Below are positions 8,910-18,087 of a stretch of 64,000 bases of DNA, piece after piece. The first letter of the stretch is position 1. The number at the start of each line of letters is the position of its first letter. The position numbers were made by a program, and so were the translations under genes. Source of the stretch: Fidelibacterota bacterium (GTDB lineage: Bacteria > Fidelibacterota > Marinisomatia > Marinisomatales > UBA1611); NCBI GenBank assembly GCA_016784605.1, contig JADHUI010000003.1:43426-107425 (forward strand), written 5' to 3'. A model generated the notes under the pieces. The model was not told the origin of the DNA. It was given only the letters and a program-made list of their open reading frames with translations, and made no database searches.

Positions 8910-10033
8910 TTCCATCCATTCCCCAATATCAAACTAAAGTTTGGAGTCAATTAACTAAAATTGCCCAATCGGGATTGGTTGGAAATGGATATATTTTTTC
9001 TGGACCAACGGGTTGCGGAAAAGAAGGGCTCGCCCTTTTATTTTCCCAATATTTAAATTGTGAAAACCAATCAAATGATGTGTGCGGATCTTGCCCATCT
9101 TGCTTTCGATTTCAGGGATTGCAAAATGAAAACCTGAAACTGGTAGTTCCTCTTCCTGCGCCTAAAACAAAATCGTCTAATGGGGAAGAAAATGCATCAA
9201 TGAGTAAAGGGGATTTAGATTTATTAACAGAATCTATTCAACTTAAATCAAATGATCCATTTTATAAAATTTGTATTCCAAGAGCTTCGAGAATATTAAT
9301 TCAAACTATCCGAGACCTTAGAAAATCACTGTACTTTAAGGGGAGCAATACCGGACGTAAGGTGGTCGCTATTTTTGATGCACATTTGTTATCTGTCGGG
9401 CAAGGAGAAGCGGCAAATGCCTTACTGAAAATTTTAGAAGAACCGCCTGAAAATACGACACTCATTTTAGTGACAGACCACCAATCTTTATTATTACCAA
9501 CAATTTTATCTCGATGCCAATTGATTCAATTTCCACCCTTATCTGATGACCATGTAAATCAATGGCTGGAGAGTCAAGGCGAATCTAAAAATACCGCTTA
9601 TATTTCAGGATTAAGCCAAGGGAATATTCATAGAGCGCGAAAATTGCAAAATCAATCTTTGACGGATGTTACAGTCCAAATTGAATCATTTATTGACCAA
9701 ATTAGTTCGACAGAACCAAATGTTTGGCGAAAATTCACACAAGATTATGGACGTTTAGCTTTTCAAAAACCTGATGAACTCAAATTTCAATTTCAAATGG
9801 CATCTTTATGGATTCATGGAGCTTATCATTTAAGGAAAAAATTATCCTTATCCATTCATGAAACCGTTTTAAAACAAGGAATGGAAACGTTCAATGAAAA
9901 ATTTCCTAAAAGTGATTTACAAGGCATTGTTTTATTACTGGATAGAGTCATAGAATCCATGGCAATGAATTTTCATATGCCATTAATTTTGATCAACTTA
10001 TTATTGGATATTCAAGAGAAATTAAACGAATGA
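8888..10033 (+). CDS. holB: DNA polymerase III clamp-loader subunit delta prime
   Basis: This clamp-loader AAA+ subunit takes part in loading the beta sliding clamp. The track start at 8855 lies deep inside the EnvC-like gene. ATG at 8888 ('MVGEEKVIPSIPQYQ') is the likelier start, giving 381 residues. It has the Walker A-like 'GPTGCGKEGLAL', a zinc module with 'NCENQSNDVCGSCPSC', the conserved 'ANALLKILEEPPENT' and the 'SRCQ' sensor-1 motif. The stop overlaps the metG start (ATGA). Confidence 0.88.
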   Translation: MVGEEKVIPSIPQYQTKVWSQLTKIAQSGLVGNGYIFSGPTGCGKEGLALLFSQYLNCENQSNDVCGSCPSCFRFQGLQNENLKLVVPLPAPKTKSSNGEENASMSKGDLDLLTESIQLKSNDPFYKICIPRASRILIQTIRDLRKSLYFKGSNTGRKVVAIFDAHLLSVGQGEAANALLKILEEPPENTTLILVTDHQSLLLPTILSRCQLIQFPPLSDDHVNQWLESQGESKNTAYISGLSQGNIHRARKLQNQSLTDVTVQIESFIDQISSTEPNVWRKFTQDYGRLAFQKPDELKFQFQMASLWIHGAYHLRKKLSLSIHETVLKQGMETFNEKFPKSDLQGIVLLLDRVIESMAMNFHMPLILINLLLDIQEKLNE

Positions 10034-11532
10034 ACAAAACATTTTATATTACAACACCTATTTATTATGTGAATGATAAACCCCATATTGGCCATGCATA
10101 TACCACGATACTTGCAGATGTTTTATCTCGATTTCATCGCAGAGCGAACGATGAAACCTTTTTTTTAACAGGATTGGATGAGCATGGGCAAAAAGTAGAA
10201 CTAGCAGCCGAAAATAGAAGGGTTGATCCCCAAAAACATTGCGATGAAATGGCGCCTAGATTTACTGACTTATGGGAACAACTTCATATTTCAAATAACG
10301 ATTTTATTCGGACGACGGAAAAACGACATAAGAAGGTTGTTCAGGATATACTTAAGCAAGTCTGGGATGCAGGCGATATTTATGAAGCTGAATATGAAGG
10401 GCTTTATTCAATATCAGAAGAACGTTTCGTAACGGAAAAAGAAGTGGAATCGGGGGAATATCGCGATATTCAAACATTGAAGGAAAAGAATTATTTTTTC
10501 AAAATGAGTCAATATCAACAAAAGCTCATTGATCATATTGAGTCCAATCAAAACTTTATTCGTCCCGAACATCGTAAAAATGAAATTTTAGGTTTCCTTC
10601 GACAACCGCTTTCTGATTTATGTATTTCTCGCCCAAAATCACGCATGAGTTGGGGGATCGATCTTCCGTTTGATAATGATTATGTGACCTATGTGTGGTT
10701 TGATGCACTCATAAATTATATTACTGCCGCGGGATATGGGAGTGACGAACAGTCATTTGAAAAATGGTGGCCAGCAAATATGCATCTCATCGGGAAAGAT
10801 ATTCTAACAACACATGCAGTTTATTGGCCCACGATGCTTATGTCAGCTGGTATTGATTTGCCGCAAACAATATTTGCTCATGGTTGGTGGCTTATGGGTG
10901 ACTCCAAAATGAGTAAATCATTAGGAAATGTTATTAACCCTATGGATTTGATCGAAGATTATGGTGTGGATCCTGTGCGATATTATCTCATGCGGGAAAT
11001 GGTACTAGGCCAAGATGCTCATTTCACCATAGAGTCATTTATTAAGCGTTATAATGCAGATTTAGCCAATGATTTGGGAAATTTATTAAGTCGAGTCTCA
11101 AATCTCATTGTTAAAAATTTTGATGGCAAAATTCCCGATCATGGTGAATTCACTTCTCAAGAATCTGAGATGATTCAAACGGCGAATCGATTGTCCAATT
11201 TCATCTCCGAAAAAATAGATGAAATGAAAATTCATGATGCCATAGAAGAAACGTTTCAATTTGTCCGAAGTGTTAATCGGTATTTAGAAGAGACAGCTCC
11301 TTGGAAGCTCGTAAAAGAAAATAAAGAAGCTGCTGCTAGAGTCCTATATTCAGCCGCAGAAGCTTTACGGATTGCTGCAGTCATTTTAGAGCCGATTATG
11401 CCTAATAGAATGATTGATTTACTTAATGCTTTAGGAACAAATAATACAAAAATTGCTTGGGGTGAATTAGAAATTGGATCTGAAATAACAAAAGGGGAAC
11501 CCCTTTTCCCGCGCATTCAAATCAAAGATTAA
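10030..11532 (+). CDS. metG: Methionyl-tRNA synthetase, zinc-less form
   Basis: This class I synthetase charges initiator and elongator tRNA-Met. 'PHIGHAYTT' is the HIGH signature and 'SKMSKSLGN' the KMSKS loop. The connective peptide reads 'YSISEERFVTEKE', where zinc-binding forms have two Cys, so this is the zinc-free class. At 500 residues it lacks the C-terminal EMAP-like dimerisation domain found in longer MetG proteins. It overlaps holB by 4 bp. Confidence 0.96.
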   Translation: MNKTFYITTPIYYVNDKPHIGHAYTTILADVLSRFHRRANDETFFLTGLDEHGQKVELAAENRRVDPQKHCDEMAPRFTDLWEQLHISNNDFIRTTEKRHKKVVQDILKQVWDAGDIYEAEYEGLYSISEERFVTEKEVESGEYRDIQTLKEKNYFFKMSQYQQKLIDHIESNQNFIRPEHRKNEILGFLRQPLSDLCISRPKSRMSWGIDLPFDNDYVTYVWFDALINYITAAGYGSDEQSFEKWWPANMHLIGKDILTTHAVYWPTMLMSAGIDLPQTIFAHGWWLMGDSKMSKSLGNVINPMDLIEDYGVDPVRYYLMREMVLGQDAHFTIESFIKRYNADLANDLGNLLSRVSNLIVKNFDGKIPDHGEFTSQESEMIQTANRLSNFISEKIDEMKIHDAIEETFQFVRSVNRYLEETAPWKLVKENKEAAARVLYSAAEALRIAAVILEPIMPNRMIDLLNALGTNNTKIAWGELEIGSEITKGEPLFPRIQIKD

Positions 11533-11562
11533 CAATTATTTTTCATTTATCTAAAAAAAGAT

Positions 11563-11592
11563 TTGGAACCGTCTCTGTCTAGGCTGTATTAT
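11563..11592 (+). promoter_or_regulatory. Candidate sigma70-type promoter of the ilv-leu operon
   Basis: TTGGAA at 11563-11568 and TATTAT at 11587-11592 are separated by 18 bases. They lie between metG and the leader peptide and would start transcription near 11600. The boxes match the consensus only moderately, and this phylum's promoter consensus is not established here. Confidence 0.4.
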
Positions 11593-11600
11593 TTCCGCCA

Positions 11601-11622
11601 TATTATTCAACAAAGAATAATA
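11601..11622 (+). repeat. 8-bp inverted repeat at the likely 5' end of the ilv leader RNA
   Basis: TATTATTC and GAATAATA form a perfect inverted repeat with a 6-base loop (AACAAA), 13 bases before the leader peptide ATG. It could be a 5'-stabilising hairpin or an operator. Confidence 0.5.
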
Positions 11623-11635
11623 AACTTAAAGAAAA

Positions 11636-11779
11636 ATGATACTAAATAATAATAAACAATCAATTATTGCAGCTGAATTACCAGTCGTTCAATCGATTGA
11701 TTTATATCTATTTTCTTTAGTGAATATTTCGCTACTGCTTAATATTCTAGTCCTTATTATTATTGGACTCGTCGTCTAA
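11636..11779 (+). CDS. Branched-chain amino acid leader peptide
   Basis: This is a 47-codon ORF that the track does not list. It lies 127 bases before ilvD. Of its 47 residues 26 are Ile, Leu or Val, and 14 of the last 17 are: 'ISLLLNILVLIIIGLVV'. This is the composition of ilv operon leader peptides (compare E. coli ilvL and ilvB leaders). The final codons CTC GTC GTC can base-pair with a downstream segment (see the attenuator feature). The RBS is weak (AAAGAAAA). Known logic: low charged tRNA-Ile/Leu/Val stalls the ribosome in this peptide and changes downstream RNA folding. That it does so here is inference. Confidence 0.8.
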   Translation: MILNNNKQSIIAAELPVVQSIDLYLFSLVNISLLLNILVLIIIGLVV

Positions 11780-11862
11780 GTCGCCTTAACGAATATATAA
11801 TTCAAACAGGCAAACAGGACGACGGGACAATCACTCCCTTAAATCTGCCTACACCTGTTTTA
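11768..11862 (+). promoter_or_regulatory. Candidate transcription attenuator of the ilv-leu operon
   Basis: CTCGTCGTC (11768-11776), the last codons of the leader peptide, is complementary over 9 positions (one G-U) to GACGACGGG (11818-11826). AAACAGG occurs twice (11804-11810 and 11812-11818), and either copy can pair with CCTGTTT (11854-11860), which is followed by one more T. GGGA/TCCC (11824-11827/11835-11838) forms an inner stem. Segment GACGACGGG sits next to and inside the terminator-like stem, so the pairings compete. That is the layout expected of ribosome-mediated attenuation. The U-tract is short, so the terminator is not strong by eye. Confidence 0.55.
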
Positions 11863-11906
11863 ATCAAATATTTGTAAAGTCATTATTTGGATGGCATTAT
11901 CTAAAT

Positions 11907-13592
11907 ATGAGAAAAATTATGAGATCAGATACGATTAAAAAAGGATTTGAACATGCACCGCATAGGAGCTTATTACGAGCTACAGGCGTTATTCAATCAG
12001 AAGATGATTTTAATAAACCATTTATTGGCATAGCTAATTCATATATTGATTTAATTCCTGGTCATGTGCATTTACAGGAATATGGCCGTATTGCAAAACA
12101 ATCTGTTCGAGAAGCAGGGGGCGTCCCATTCGAGTTTAATACAATTGGTGTGGACGATGGTATTGCAATGGGTCATATTGGCATGCGGTATTCATTAGCC
12201 AGTCGAGAATTAATTGCCGATTGTGTAGAAACTGTAGCAGAAGCTCATCGTCTAGATGGCCTCGTGTGTATTACTAATTGCGATAAAATTGTTCCTGGAA
12301 TGCTGATGGCTGCAGTAAGATTAAATATACCGACCATTTTTGTATCAGGCGGACCGATGAAAGCCGGAAAAAATGCCAAAGGAGAAAAAGTTGATCTTAT
12401 TTCCGTTTTTGAAGGTGTTGGTCAAGTGAAAATGGGTGAGTTAGATGAAGCTGAATTATTGGACCTAGAAAAGTCAGGATGCCCAACATGTGGGTCATGT
12501 TCTGGTATGTTTACAGCCAATTCTATGAATTGTCTTATGGAAGCTCTCGGAATCGCTTTACCTGGCAATGGTACCATATTAGCTGTAGATGAATCACGTC
12601 TAGACCTCGTGAAAAAGGTAAGCCAAAGAATTGTAGCTATGATTGAACAGGATATAAAACCCAGAGACATTATTAATCAAGCATCGATAGAGAATGCGTT
12701 TATTTTGGATATGGCCATGGGAGGGAGCACAAATACTGTTTTACATACTTTAGCCATTGCGCAAGAAGCAGGAGTAGATTTTGATTTAAAATCTTTAAAT
12801 AATCTTGCAAAAAAAACGCCGTATATCTGTAAGGTGAGCCCTGCAACCAAAGATGTACATATGGAAGATGTAGATCGAGCCGGTGGTATTTCTGCAATTT
12901 TAAATGAATTATCAAAAAAGGAAAATCTTCTCCACCTAGATTGCCAAACCGTAACAGGATTAACTTTAGGTGAAAATATTCATTCTACTATAATTCAAGA
13001 TTCAAAAGTTATACGCTCCATCAAAGACCCCTATTCTGAAGAAGGTGGTTTGGCCATTTTATATGGAAATTTGGCACCAAATGGTTCTGTTGTAAAAACG
13101 GGTGCTGTTGCCGAATCGATGATGGTGCATTCTGGTCCTGCACGTATTTATGAATCCCAAGAAGAAGCTTTATCGGGCATATTAGCTCATGAAGTGCAAT
13201 CTGGAGAAGTGGTTGTTATTCGTACCGAAGGACCAAAAGGGGGACCGGGAATGCCGGAAATGTTATCGCCAACCAGCGCCATTATGGGTATGGGGTTAGG
13301 GGATAAAGTTGCTCTCATAACGGATGGGAGATTTTCAGGTGGAACACGCGGTGCTTGTATTGGTCATGTATCGCCGGAAGCGGCTGATGGCGGTCCAATC
13401 GCCATATTAGAGAATGGAGATTTTATTTCAATCAATATTCCCCAAAAAACGATAAATGTAGAATTAAGCAATGAAGAGATTAAAACGCGTTTAACAAACC
13501 TTAAAAAATTTAAACCCAAAATAACTCATGGCTATTTAGGCCGGTATGCTCGGATGGTTACATCTGCAGATACAGGGGCAATTTTAAAATAA
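11907..13592 (+). CDS. ilvD: Dihydroxy-acid dehydratase
   Basis: This iron-sulfur dehydratase converts 2,3-dihydroxy-isovalerate and 2,3-dihydroxy-3-methylvalerate to the 2-oxo acids of the Val/Leu and Ile pathways. '[12 protein letters not shown]' and '[19 protein letters not shown]' carry the cluster Cys residues, and '[10 protein letters not shown]'-type sequence ('[16 protein letters not shown]') is near the C-terminus. The length, 561 residues, is normal. An internal ATG at 11919 (MRSDTIKKG) matches the usual family start as well as or better than 11907. It is the first enzyme gene of a ten-gene biosynthetic operon. Confidence 0.96.
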   Translation: MRKIMRSDTIKKGFEHAPHRSLLRATGVIQSEDDFNKPFIGIANSYIDLIPGHVHLQEYGRIAKQSVREAGGVPFEFNTIGVDDGIAMGHIGMRYSLASRELIADCVETVAEAHRLDGLVCITNCDKIVPGMLMAAVRLNIPTIFVSGGPMKAGKNAKGEKVDLISVFEGVGQVKMGELDEAELLDLEKSGCPTCGSCSGMFTANSMNCLMEALGIALPGNGTILAVDESRLDLVKKVSQRIVAMIEQDIKPRDIINQASIENAFILDMAMGGSTNTVLHTLAIAQEAGVDFDLKSLNNLAKKTPYICKVSPATKDVHMEDVDRAGGISAILNELSKKENLLHLDCQTVTGLTLGENIHSTIIQDSKVIRSIKDPYSEEGGLAILYGNLAPNGSVVKTGAVAESMMVHSGPARIYESQEEALSGILAHEVQSGEVVVIRTEGPKGGPGMPEMLSPTSAIMGMGLGDKVALITDGRFSGGTRGACIGHVSPEAADGGPIAILENGDFISINIPQKTINVELSNEEIKTRLTNLKKFKPKITHGYLGRYARMVTSADTGAILK

Positions 13593-13603
13593 AAGGAATT
13601 CAA

Positions 13604-15346
13604 ATGAATCAAACACAGAAAAATATAACAGGGGCAGAAATAATATGGGAATCGCTCGTTCAGGAAGGCGTTGATGTGGTTTTTGGTTATCCCGGTGGAG
13701 CAATATTGCCGGCCTACGATGCATTAAATAAATATAGAGATAAGATTCACCACGTTCTTGTTCGTCATGAGCAAGGAGCTACACATATGGCAGATGGGTA
13801 CGCCCGTTCTAGCGGAAAAGTAGGTGTTGCCATTGGAACATCTGGACCAGGAGCCACGAATATGATTACAGGCATGGCGACGGCTATTTTAGATTCATCT
13901 CCAATGGTTTGTATTACAGGACAAGTTCCATCAAATGTTATAGGATCCGATGCGTTTCAAGAAGTGGATATAACGGGTGCATCAATTCCCGTGACAAAAC
14001 ATAGTTATCTCGTTACGGATATTAAAGATTTAGCCAGCACAATACGGGAAGCATTTTTTGTGGCACGGACAGGTCGCCCAGGACCTGTTCTTGTTGATGT
14101 CCCGAAAGATATACAAAATGAATCCACAGAATTTATTTATCCGACAGAGCCGATAAATCTTCCGGGATATCACCCGCCCACAGAAACAAATGAATCTCAT
14201 TTACAAGAATTTGCCGATATGGTTAATGAAGCTAATAAGCCAGTCATACTTGCAGGCCATGGTGTATTATTATCTAGAGCTTGTAAAGAAGTGATGGATT
14301 TAGCCGAAAAAGCATCCATTCCAATTGCAACAACATTATTAGGGATTGGTGGTGTACCAGATAGTCATCCACTCGTTTTGGGAATGATGGGAATGCACGG
14401 AGAATCTTGGGTGAATCACGCTATTCAAGACGCTGATTTACTCATTGCATGCGGAATGCGATTTGACGATCGAGTCACAGGAACACTGAAAACATATTCT
14501 CCCAATTCAAAAAAGATTCATATTGAAATTGATGCATCAGAAATCAATAAAAATGTATTAGTGGATTTAGCCGTTCATGCAGATTTGGGAACGGTATTAA
14601 GACAGGTCAATCCGCGGATCGAATCATCAAAAAAAGCGGATTGGTTGCAAACGATTGCTCGTTGGCATAATGAATCTCAATCAAGAGATATTATCAATCT
14701 TAAATCCGAACAATTGATGGGCGCCCAGATTATTAGAGAAATTTGGGAAGGGACTGGCGGTAAAGCACTAATTGTTTCGGATGTAGGTCAACACCAAATG
14801 TTAGAAGCACAATACTACCAACATGATGAACCAAGGACGTTACTCACATCAGGTGGATTAGGAACCATGGGCTTTAGTTTGCCTGCGGCTATCGGAGCAA
14901 GTTTCCATGAAAAAGATCGAGAAATTTGGGTCATTGCAGGAGATGGTAGTATTCAAATGATGTTAATGGAATTAGCTACAGCCATGCAAGAAAATGTAAA
15001 TATAAATATTGCCATTATTAATAATGGGTATCTTGGAATGGTCCGTCAATGGCAGCAACTCTTTTATGATGCACGGTATGCAGAAACACCTATTTCTAGT
15101 CCAGATTTTGTCAAATTAGCTGGTGCTTATAATATTCCTGCTTATCGAGTAAAAACTTTGGAAAATATTATTCCAACCATGAAAAAAGCTCAAGCAACAA
15201 AAGGGCCGAGTTTAATTGAATTTATTGTAGAGGAGCATGGTATGGTATATCCAATGGTGCCGGCAGGAGTTGGTTTACACGAAATGATTCAACGTCCAAG
15301 AAGCGAAAACGGGCAATCAAAAAATCAGGAGGAAACAGTAGAATGA
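13604..15346 (+). CDS. ilvB: Acetolactate synthase, catalytic subunit
   Basis: This thiamine-diphosphate enzyme condenses pyruvate with pyruvate or 2-oxobutyrate, the first common step of Val/Leu and Ile synthesis. The catalytic Glu lies in 'LVRHEQGATHMADGYAR'. The ThDP/Mg site is 'GDGSIQMMLMELATA...NNGYLGMVRQWQ'. At 580 residues it is full length. The RBS AAGGA sits 8 bases before the ATG. It ends in a 4-bp overlap with ilvN, which fits stoichiometric expression of the two subunits. Confidence 0.97.
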   Translation: MNQTQKNITGAEIIWESLVQEGVDVVFGYPGGAILPAYDALNKYRDKIHHVLVRHEQGATHMADGYARSSGKVGVAIGTSGPGATNMITGMATAILDSSPMVCITGQVPSNVIGSDAFQEVDITGASIPVTKHSYLVTDIKDLASTIREAFFVARTGRPGPVLVDVPKDIQNESTEFIYPTEPINLPGYHPPTETNESHLQEFADMVNEANKPVILAGHGVLLSRACKEVMDLAEKASIPIATTLLGIGGVPDSHPLVLGMMGMHGESWVNHAIQDADLLIACGMRFDDRVTGTLKTYSPNSKKIHIEIDASEINKNVLVDLAVHADLGTVLRQVNPRIESSKKADWLQTIARWHNESQSRDIINLKSEQLMGAQIIREIWEGTGGKALIVSDVGQHQMLEAQYYQHDEPRTLLTSGGLGTMGFSLPAAIGASFHEKDREIWVIAGDGSIQMMLMELATAMQENVNINIAIINNGYLGMVRQWQQLFYDARYAETPISSPDFVKLAGAYNIPAYRVKTLENIIPTMKKAQATKGPSLIEFIVEEHGMVYPMVPAGVGLHEMIQRPRSENGQSKNQEETVE

Positions 15347-15906
15347 AGCAAACACTCATTACTTTAGTTGAAGATAAACCCGGCGTATTAAATCGTGTGG
15401 CCAGTTTATTTAGACGTAGAAATTTTAATATTGAAAGTTTATCGGTCGGAAAAAGTGAAACGCCCGGCGTGAGTCGAATGACAATCGTTGCGAATGAGCC
15501 TGATTCCCATAAGCGTGGAAATCTATATTTTAATTTGCTCAAACTTGTCAATGTGATCGCTGTGAAAGATGTTTCTTCTTTACCCTGTATTTCCCGAGAG
15601 ACAATTTTAGTTAAAATGGCAACAGGCCCAGATCAATTAAATGATTTAAATGAAGTTGTTAAAAAGTTTGGTGCTCGAATTGTAGATATGGGTTCAGAAT
15701 CAACCATCATTGAAGCCATGGATGAAGAATCCGCCATCAATAATATGGTTGACGCATTGCAACCTTTCCAAATTACAGAAATAATGCGTACAGGAAAAAT
15801 CACCATGCGTAAAGGAAAGACACATAATGTTTTTTCAAATAACATTAATTCAGAACCAGATGATTTATCATGGACGCCTGATCATATTACTGCTTATCAA
15901 AATTAA
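15343..15906 (+). CDS. ilvN: Acetolactate synthase, regulatory subunit
   Basis: A 187-residue regulatory subunit of acetolactate synthase. The N-terminal ACT domain 'MKQTLITLVEDKPGVLNRVASLF', with 'RRRNFNIESLSVG', binds valine for feedback inhibition in this family. A second ALS_ss_C domain follows ('DLNEVVKKFGARIVDMG', 'FQITEIMRTGKITMRKG'). It overlaps ilvB by 4 bp. Confidence 0.95.
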   Translation: MKQTLITLVEDKPGVLNRVASLFRRRNFNIESLSVGKSETPGVSRMTIVANEPDSHKRGNLYFNLLKLVNVIAVKDVSSLPCISRETILVKMATGPDQLNDLNEVVKKFGARIVDMGSESTIIEAMDEESAINNMVDALQPFQITEIMRTGKITMRKGKTHNVFSNNINSEPDDLSWTPDHITAYQN

Positions 15907-15927
15907 TCGATTAAAAAAGGAATCAAA

Positions 15928-16974
15928 ATGAGAACTATAGACATTAATGGCATTCATGAAACCATCATTGAAAGGTCAGATTATCCACTTGAAAAGTGTA
16001 AAGAAATTTTAAATAATGAAGTAACAGCTATTTTAGGATATGGTCCCCAGGGCCGTGGACAAGGCCTAAATATGCGTGACCAAGGGTTTAATGTTATTCT
16101 CGGGCTCAGAAAAGGAAGTAGCTGGGAAAAAGCAATAGATGAAGGCTGGGAAGAAGGGAAAAACTTATTCAGTATTGAAGAGGCGACCCAACGAGGGAGC
16201 ATTATTCAATTTTTACTTTCAGATGCGGGCCAAATACAAGCGTGGGAAATGGTAAAAGAAAATTTATCTGAAGGGGATGCATTATATTTTTCGCATGGTT
16301 TTGGGGTAGTTTTTCACAAAAGCACCGGAATCATTCCTCCAGAAAATATAGATGTGATGCTCGTTGCTCCAAAAGGCAGCGGATTAACAGTTCGAAACCA
16401 CTTTCTTGATGGACGTGGCATCAACTCATCTTTTGCAATTCATCAAGATGCATCTGGGAAAGCGAGAGAACGATGCATTGCGACCGCTTTTGCTATTGGG
16501 TCTGGACATTTATTTGAAACAACATTTTCCAATGAAGTCCACAGTGATTTAACAGGGGAACGTTGCGTATTAATGGGCCTATTGCAGGGTGCCTTTTTAG
16601 CACAATACGAAGTATTAAGAGAGAATGGACATTCACCATCAGAAGCCTATAACGAAACCATTGAAGAAGCACTCCAAAGTTTATATCCACTGGTGGCTGA
16701 AAATGGAATGGATTGGATGTATGCCAATTGTTCTACTACAGCACAACGTGGCGCATTGGATTGGGCGCCTAAATTTCACGATGCGATAAAACCTGTCATT
16801 CAGGAATGTTATGAAAAAGTATTAAGCGGGGAAGAAGCAAAAATATCGATTGAGTCAAATTCAAGATCGGATTACAGAGCTCAATTGGATAAAGAACTGG
16901 AGGCCGTTAATAATCAAGAAATGTGGCAAGCAGGGAAACAATTACGCCCACTTCGCCCAGAGAATCTCAGCTAA
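15928..16974 (+). CDS. ilvC: Ketol-acid reductoisomerase
   Basis: This enzyme isomerises and reduces acetolactate and acetohydroxybutyrate using NAD(P)H and Mg. The nucleotide loop reads 'GYGPQGRGQGLNMRDQG', unlike the common bacterial 'GYGSQGHAHALN'. It resembles the Bacteroidetes/yeast-type KARIs, as do 'FLLSDAGQIQAWE' and the very conserved 'LVAENGMDWMYANCSTTAQRGALDW'. At 348 residues it belongs to the short class I group. RBS AAGGA precedes the ATG. Confidence 0.95.
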   Translation: MRTIDINGIHETIIERSDYPLEKCKEILNNEVTAILGYGPQGRGQGLNMRDQGFNVILGLRKGSSWEKAIDEGWEEGKNLFSIEEATQRGSIIQFLLSDAGQIQAWEMVKENLSEGDALYFSHGFGVVFHKSTGIIPPENIDVMLVAPKGSGLTVRNHFLDGRGINSSFAIHQDASGKARERCIATAFAIGSGHLFETTFSNEVHSDLTGERCVLMGLLQGAFLAQYEVLRENGHSPSEAYNETIEEALQSLYPLVAENGMDWMYANCSTTAQRGALDWAPKFHDAIKPVIQECYEKVLSGEEAKISIESNSRSDYRAQLDKELEAVNNQEMWQAGKQLRPLRPENLS

Positions 16975-16977
16975 AAA

Positions 16978-18087
16978 ATGAAAACATATCAATTAACTGT
17001 TTTGTCTGGAGATGGCATTGGACCAGAAGTTGTGGATGTTGCTTTGGACGTATTAAGTGTCGCAAGTAAACAAGCCAATATTCAATTTGATGTAACGGAA
17101 AAGTTAATGGGTGGATGTGCTTTTGAAAAAACGGGGCATCCTTTGCCTCAAGATACATTAGATGCGTGTTTAGAATCGGATGCTGTATTGCTGGGAGCTG
17201 TTGGAGGCCCTAAATGGGACGAGTTACCTCATGAAAAAAAACCGGAACAAGCTTTATTGGGTCTCAGAAAAGCTCTGGGTTTATTTTCAAACCTACGTCC
17301 AGCTAAAGTCTATGATGCCTTAGTGGATGCATCCTCACTAAAAAGCGAAATTGTTCGTGGGTCAGATGTGATGGTGGTTAGGGAATTAACGGGTGGTATT
17401 TATTTCAGTGAACCTCGAGGAATGGATGATTCGAAAGGATGGAATACTCTTGCTTACGAAAAGGAAGAAGTTGATCGAATTGCTTGTGTAGCTTTTGAAT
17501 TAGCCCAAAAACGAAATGGCAGGTTGACATCTGTTCATAAAGCAAATGTATTGGAAAGTTCCCAATTTTGGCGCGAATGTGTCAATCGTATTCATGGGGA
17601 TTATCCTGACGTTTCTCTTTCGGAAATGTATGTGGATAATGCAGCCATGCAATTGGTTAGGGACCCGAGGCAATTTGATGTAATAGTAACTCAAAATTTG
17701 TTTGGAGATATTCTGAGTGATATTGCAGCTATGATTACAGGAAGCTTAGGAATGTTGCCTTCCGCAAGTATGGGTAAAAAGTACGCTATGTATGAACCGG
17801 TTCATGGCTCTGCGCCAGAAATAGCTGGCACCAATCAAGCCAATCCGATTGCAACAATTGGGTCAATCGCTATGATGTTGGAATACACCTTTAATGAGCC
17901 GGAAAGCGCTCAGAGAATTAATCGGGCTATTGACCAAGTATTAAAAGATGGATATCGCACAAAAGATATTGCAAGCAAAGATTCCATTATTGTATCTACA
18001 TCTGAAATGCGAAATCATATTATTGAAAATTTAAAACAAGATGAAACATCAATTATTGAAATGGTAAGGACATCATATGAAGAATAA
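16978..18087 (+). CDS. leuB: 3-isopropylmalate dehydrogenase
   Basis: This NAD-dependent oxidative decarboxylase makes 2-oxoisocaproate for leucine. In the citramalate route the same enzyme type also oxidises 3-methylmalate to 2-oxobutyrate. Motifs: 'GDGIGPEV', 'GAVGGPKWD', substrate Arg region 'LFSNLRPAK', 'RELTGGIYF', '[30 protein letters not shown]' and '[12 protein letters not shown]'. It starts 3 bp after ilvC ends and overlaps leuA by 11 bp. Confidence 0.96.
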   Translation: MKTYQLTVLSGDGIGPEVVDVALDVLSVASKQANIQFDVTEKLMGGCAFEKTGHPLPQDTLDACLESDAVLLGAVGGPKWDELPHEKKPEQALLGLRKALGLFSNLRPAKVYDALVDASSLKSEIVRGSDVMVVRELTGGIYFSEPRGMDDSKGWNTLAYEKEEVDRIACVAFELAQKRNGRLTSVHKANVLESSQFWRECVNRIHGDYPDVSLSEMYVDNAAMQLVRDPRQFDVIVTQNLFGDILSDIAAMITGSLGMLPSASMGKKYAMYEPVHGSAPEIAGTNQANPIATIGSIAMMLEYTFNEPESAQRINRAIDQVLKDGYRTKDIASKDSIIVSTSEMRNHIIENLKQDETSIIEMVRTSYEE

